NCBI GenBank assembly: GCA_947176675.1
Contig: CAMWRN010000081.1
Coordinates: 1 to 8,860 of the forward strand
Origin: an uncultured Clostridia bacterium
Lineage (GTDB): Bacteria; Bacillota; Clostridia; Oscillospirales; Ruminococcaceae
Direction of reading: 5' to 3'
DNA length: 8,860 bases
Shown here piece after piece: positions 7,322 through 8,860 of this stretch. The notes under the pieces are model-generated. The model saw nothing but the letters and a program-made list of their open reading frames with translations. It did no database searches and was not told the origin of the DNA. A program made the position numbers and the translations under genes. Position 1 is the stretch's first letter. Each line of letters starts with the position of its first letter.

Positions 7322-8242
7322 ACGGATTTAGGCAATCAGACGATTGAACAACTCCGCAATAATAGCGAAAAACTGAAAAACTATGCAGATAGCGAAATTC
7401 AAACTACAACAAACATCATTACTAAAGCGATGGGCAAGGAAAAGGTGCTTGTGTCACAGTCCGATATTACCGCAACACAACAAACTGCCGCCGATACATC
7501 CGCCCTAATGGACAACGTCAACGCTGCCAACAAAAGCATTAAGAAAATTCGTGAAAAAACAGACAGAAATTTCGCAAAATCTGAGAAAGTCCCCTTGGAA
7601 CTGAATACTCGAGAAAAAGTCCTTGATGAACGTGAGGAAAGTATAGTCCGCCGTGAGTGGAACAACATAATGATTTCTCAACAAAACGATATTGACAGAG
7701 AAAATATAACAGAGCGGCTGAAAATCTGCCAAGAGTGTGAATTTCAGCTTGACATTCGCACTAATAACCCACATAAATTCTACAATGACAAAATCACCAA
7801 GCTGGACGAGGAAAATTTATCGCTGAAAAAGAATATTACCGATTTAAAATCTGACAACACCGCCATTCAGCAAAATGTGGTGATGCTAAACAAGCAGCTT
7901 GACGAAAAAGAGAGGACATTTACCAAACGTCTCGCCGCCAAAGAGCAAGAAATTGCTGCAGAGTATGAAAACCGTCTGCGTGAAAAGGACGGTATCATAA
8001 AAAGCCTTAAAATCGTCGTTGACAGGGCGTACCATATAATCTGCAACATTTGTGGGGCGGCTACTGTCCTGTGGTGCGGCAAGGGTAAATTTGCCGATTA
8101 CGCTATGGATTTTTCTTCCAAGCAGAGCGATCTTATGCGTGCTATTTTGGACTATGGCGCAAAATCCGCAAGAAAGGCGGATTCCCACGATTTAGCTGAT
8201 AAGATTGGTAATGAGTATTTTATCTGTTCGGATATTCGGTAG
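6959..8242 (+). CDS. chimeric open frame: glycosyltransferase piece fused to a relaxase-like coiled-coil tail
   Basis: A 427-codon frame from GTG 6959 to TAG 8240-8242. Residues 1-121 are glycosyltransferase family 4 sequence, ending at SSKSFI. From T122 (TDLGNQTIEQL) on, the sequence is a different protein: a long charged heptad-like region (about 122-350), with leucines and charged residues in LKICQECE and KLDEENLSLKKN segments, then a compact end with ICNICGAATVLWCGKGKF (361-378). GTG 6959 is a poor start, because GGAG (6955-6958) touches it with no spacing. Initiation is therefore doubtful, and the next in-frame ATG (7028) has no clear site either. I infer a fusion created by recombination between two remnants. 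It may be a silent chimera rather than a real gene. Confidence 0.45.
   Translation: MWNGIEIICIPLILRGNNSLELCMNYLSFVVSGFFWKCFTSIKADIVFNYETSPMTQTLVGVWFARKRKVPFYLYVTDLWPDNVEIITGIHNKLLISSLNSMVNYIYRKCTKIFTSSKSFITDLGNQTIEQLRNNSEKLKNYADSEIQTTTNIITKAMGKEKVLVSQSDITATQQTAADTSALMDNVNAANKSIKKIREKTDRNFAKSEKVPLELNTREKVLDEREESIVRREWNNIMISQQNDIDRENITERLKICQECEFQLDIRTNNPHKFYNDKITKLDEENLSLKKNITDLKSDNTAIQQNVVMLNKQLDEKERTFTKRLAAKEQEIAAEYENRLREKDGIIKSLKIVVDRAYHIICNICGAATVLWCGKGKFADYAMDFSSKQSDLMRAILDYGAKSARKADSHDLADKIGNEYFICSDIR
7322..8242 (+). pseudogene. C-terminal fragment of a Mob/Pre-type relaxase or similar coiled-coil mobilisation protein
   Basis: The 306 codons after the junction look like the long coiled-coil tail and terminal globular segment of MobV/Pre plasmid-mobilisation proteins of clostridia. 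Features are repeated E/K/L runs at about residues 280-350 of the fusion and a final segment with DLMRAILDYGAKSAR near 391-405. The DNA-nicking N-terminal domain with its histidine motif is absent, so it cannot nick an origin of transfer. The assignment is from resemblance only. A generic coiled-coil protein of a conjugative element is the main alternative. Confidence 0.4.
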
Positions 8243-8297
8243 GAGATGGGGAAGCCTATTCAAAAGAAAAACGATTATCTTAATAGATAAATACTCT

Positions 8298-8325
8298 TAG
8301 CCTCCCAAATTTATGTTGGAGGCTA
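8298..8325. terminator. convergent hairpin between the chimera and the minus-strand gene
   Basis: TAGCCTCC (8298-8305) pairs perfectly with GGAGGCTA (8318-8325) around a 12-base loop. It lies between convergent reading frames, 55 bases after the stop of the chimera and 4 bases beyond the stop of the minus-strand gene. T-richness follows on both strands but the tails are short. A smaller palindrome TTATCT/AGATAA (8275-8290) lies beside it. Confidence 0.6.
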
Positions 8326-8328
8326 TAA

Positions 8329-8652
8329 TTATTGTCCACGAAACTTTAATCCTTGCACAATAACCTTTAATGGTCTATTATCAATTTTTTGACTTCTTAG
8401 CTGCTGTATCTGAGCATATAATTGATTGGCTCTTAGTATAGCCATAGATTTAATACCATCATCACTTATTTCTGATACTCTATTAAAAGGTAAAAATTGC
8501 GCTAAATGCTGTCGCAGTATCATTATATTTTCAAAATTTTCATCAAGCCACTGTATTTCTTTTGAGAAAGTTTCTACTTGAATGTCAATGTAACTATTAT
8601 GTACCTCAACCGTTTTGTCAACAAAATCTAATCTATCACTTGGTTTGTTCAT
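8329..8652 (-). CDS. small protein of unknown function
   Basis: ATG 8652 gives 107 residues. The open frame extends 15 bases further to 8667, but GGAGG (complement of 8658-8662) lies five bases before 8652 and within the longer version, which decides the start. The product looks soluble and helical: charged amphipathic stretches at about 10-55 (including IQWLDENFENIMILRQHLAQ), then a second helical region 66-90 ending QIQQLRSQK, and a short basic end. There is no signal peptide, membrane segment or metal motif. The DNA is clearly more AT-rich than the hsd genes. It has its own promoter and terminator, so it is a single-gene unit facing the accessory region. I do not recognise the family and assign no function. 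Confidence 0.75.
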   Translation of the reverse strand: MNKPSDRLDFVDKTVEVHNSYIDIQVETFSKEIQWLDENFENIMILRQHLAQFLPFNRVSEISDDGIKSMAILRANQLYAQIQQLRSQKIDNRPLKVIVQGLKFRGQ

Positions 8653-8675
8653 AATAACCTCCATCATATAAAATC

Positions 8676-8704
8676 AATAAAAGCTGACGACACTCTGATG
8701 ACAA
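8676..8704 (-). promoter_or_regulatory. sigma-A-like promoter of the minus-strand gene
   Basis: On the minus strand TTGTCA (8704-8699, 5/6 match) is followed after 17 bases by TTTATT (8681-8676, 4/6). The start codon lies 24 bases further on, leaving room for the GGAGG site. Two direct repeats fill the spacer and overlap the -35 box, suggesting repressor control. Confidence 0.5.
8685..8703 (-). repeat. two direct repeats in the promoter spacer, possible operator
   Basis: On the plus strand TGACGACA (8685-8692) and TGATGACA (8696-8703) are repeats with one difference, spaced by CTC, so an 11-base period puts them on one face of the helix. They overlap the -35 box and spacer of the minus-strand promoter, a place where a regulator would block transcription. 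The protein that might bind is unknown. Confidence 0.35.
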
Positions 8705-8770
8705 AATATTCGTAAAAGTGTTAGTTTTTAAAGAAAATTTAACATTATCTGGAACTTGTCCGCTATAGTA

Positions 8771-8803
8771 AAAAGTCCGCAACCTACGTAGTTACGGACT
8801 TTT
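8771..8803 (-). terminator. strong terminator downstream of tRNA-Trp
   Basis: AAAAGTCCG CAAC (8771-8783) pairs with GTTA CGGACTTTT (8791-8803), 13 bp with one G-U or mismatch position, around a 7-base loop. On the minus strand it follows the tRNA-Trp 3' end by two bases and ends in a T-run. The symmetry should also stop plus-strand reading. Confidence 0.8.
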
Positions 8804-8805
8804 CT

Positions 8806-8860
8806 TGGCAGGGGCAGAAGGACTTGAACCCTCGGCACGCGGTTTTGGAGACCGCTGCTC
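8806..8860 (-). tRNA. tRNA-Trp (anticodon CCA), 3' part, cut by window edge
   Basis: On the minus strand: anticodon stem GCGGT/ACCGC (8855-8851 and 8843-8839) around the loop CTCCAAA with anticodon CCA (8848-8846), a five-base variable loop, T arm GAGGG/CCTTC around TTCAAGT, 3' acceptor strand TGCCCCT, discriminator G and encoded CCA (8808-8806). G73 and CCA are the known identity features of bacterial tRNA-Trp. The 5' half lies outside the window. What is visible pairs perfectly, so the gene is probably intact. Confidence 0.93.

Overview
The window is about 8.9 kb of a low-to-moderate GC genome, most likely a Gram-positive gut-type clostridium (Oscillospiraceae or Lachnospiraceae style). This rests on strong GGAGG ribosome binding sites, tRNA genes with the CCA encoded in the DNA, U-tailed hairpin terminators, and family relationships recognised from memory. 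It lies between the 3' half of a tRNA-Thr gene at the left edge and a tRNA-Trp gene (minus strand) cut by the right edge. It reads as an accessory island.

Positions 1-110 hold a 3' tRNA-Thr(CGU) half followed by its terminator. The 5' strand of its anticodon stem no longer pairs, as expected when an integrative element has recombined into the gene and displaced the original 3' half. Positions 227-6337 form a complete, intact type I restriction-modification operon in the order hsdM, hsdS, hsdR. HsdM and HsdS make the methyltransferase, and adding HsdR makes the translocating endonuclease. hsdM and hsdS overlap. A 12-codon open frame with a strong Shine-Dalgarno sequence sits between hsdS and hsdR. 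For both hsdS and hsdR the best start is an internal ATG with a proper ribosome binding site, not the longest open frame.

Positions 6338-8242 are a scrapyard of gene pieces. Two overlapping short frames with protein-like content (6461-6825) precede a hairpin terminator. After it comes an in-frame chimera: an internal piece of a family 4 glycosyltransferase joined directly to a coiled-coil tail resembling the C-terminus of Mob/Pre-type plasmid relaxases. Positions 8298-8652 hold a terminator and a small AT-rich minus-strand gene of unknown function with its own promoter. Positions 8771-8860 hold the tRNA-Trp 3' part and its terminator.

The only system with a clear function here is the type I restriction-modification operon, a known defence type. 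I do not see convincing evidence for a wholly new system. The best leads are the tRNA-Thr attachment scar, the chimeric open frame, the micro-ORF before hsdR, and the unknown minus-strand gene with a repeat inside its promoter.
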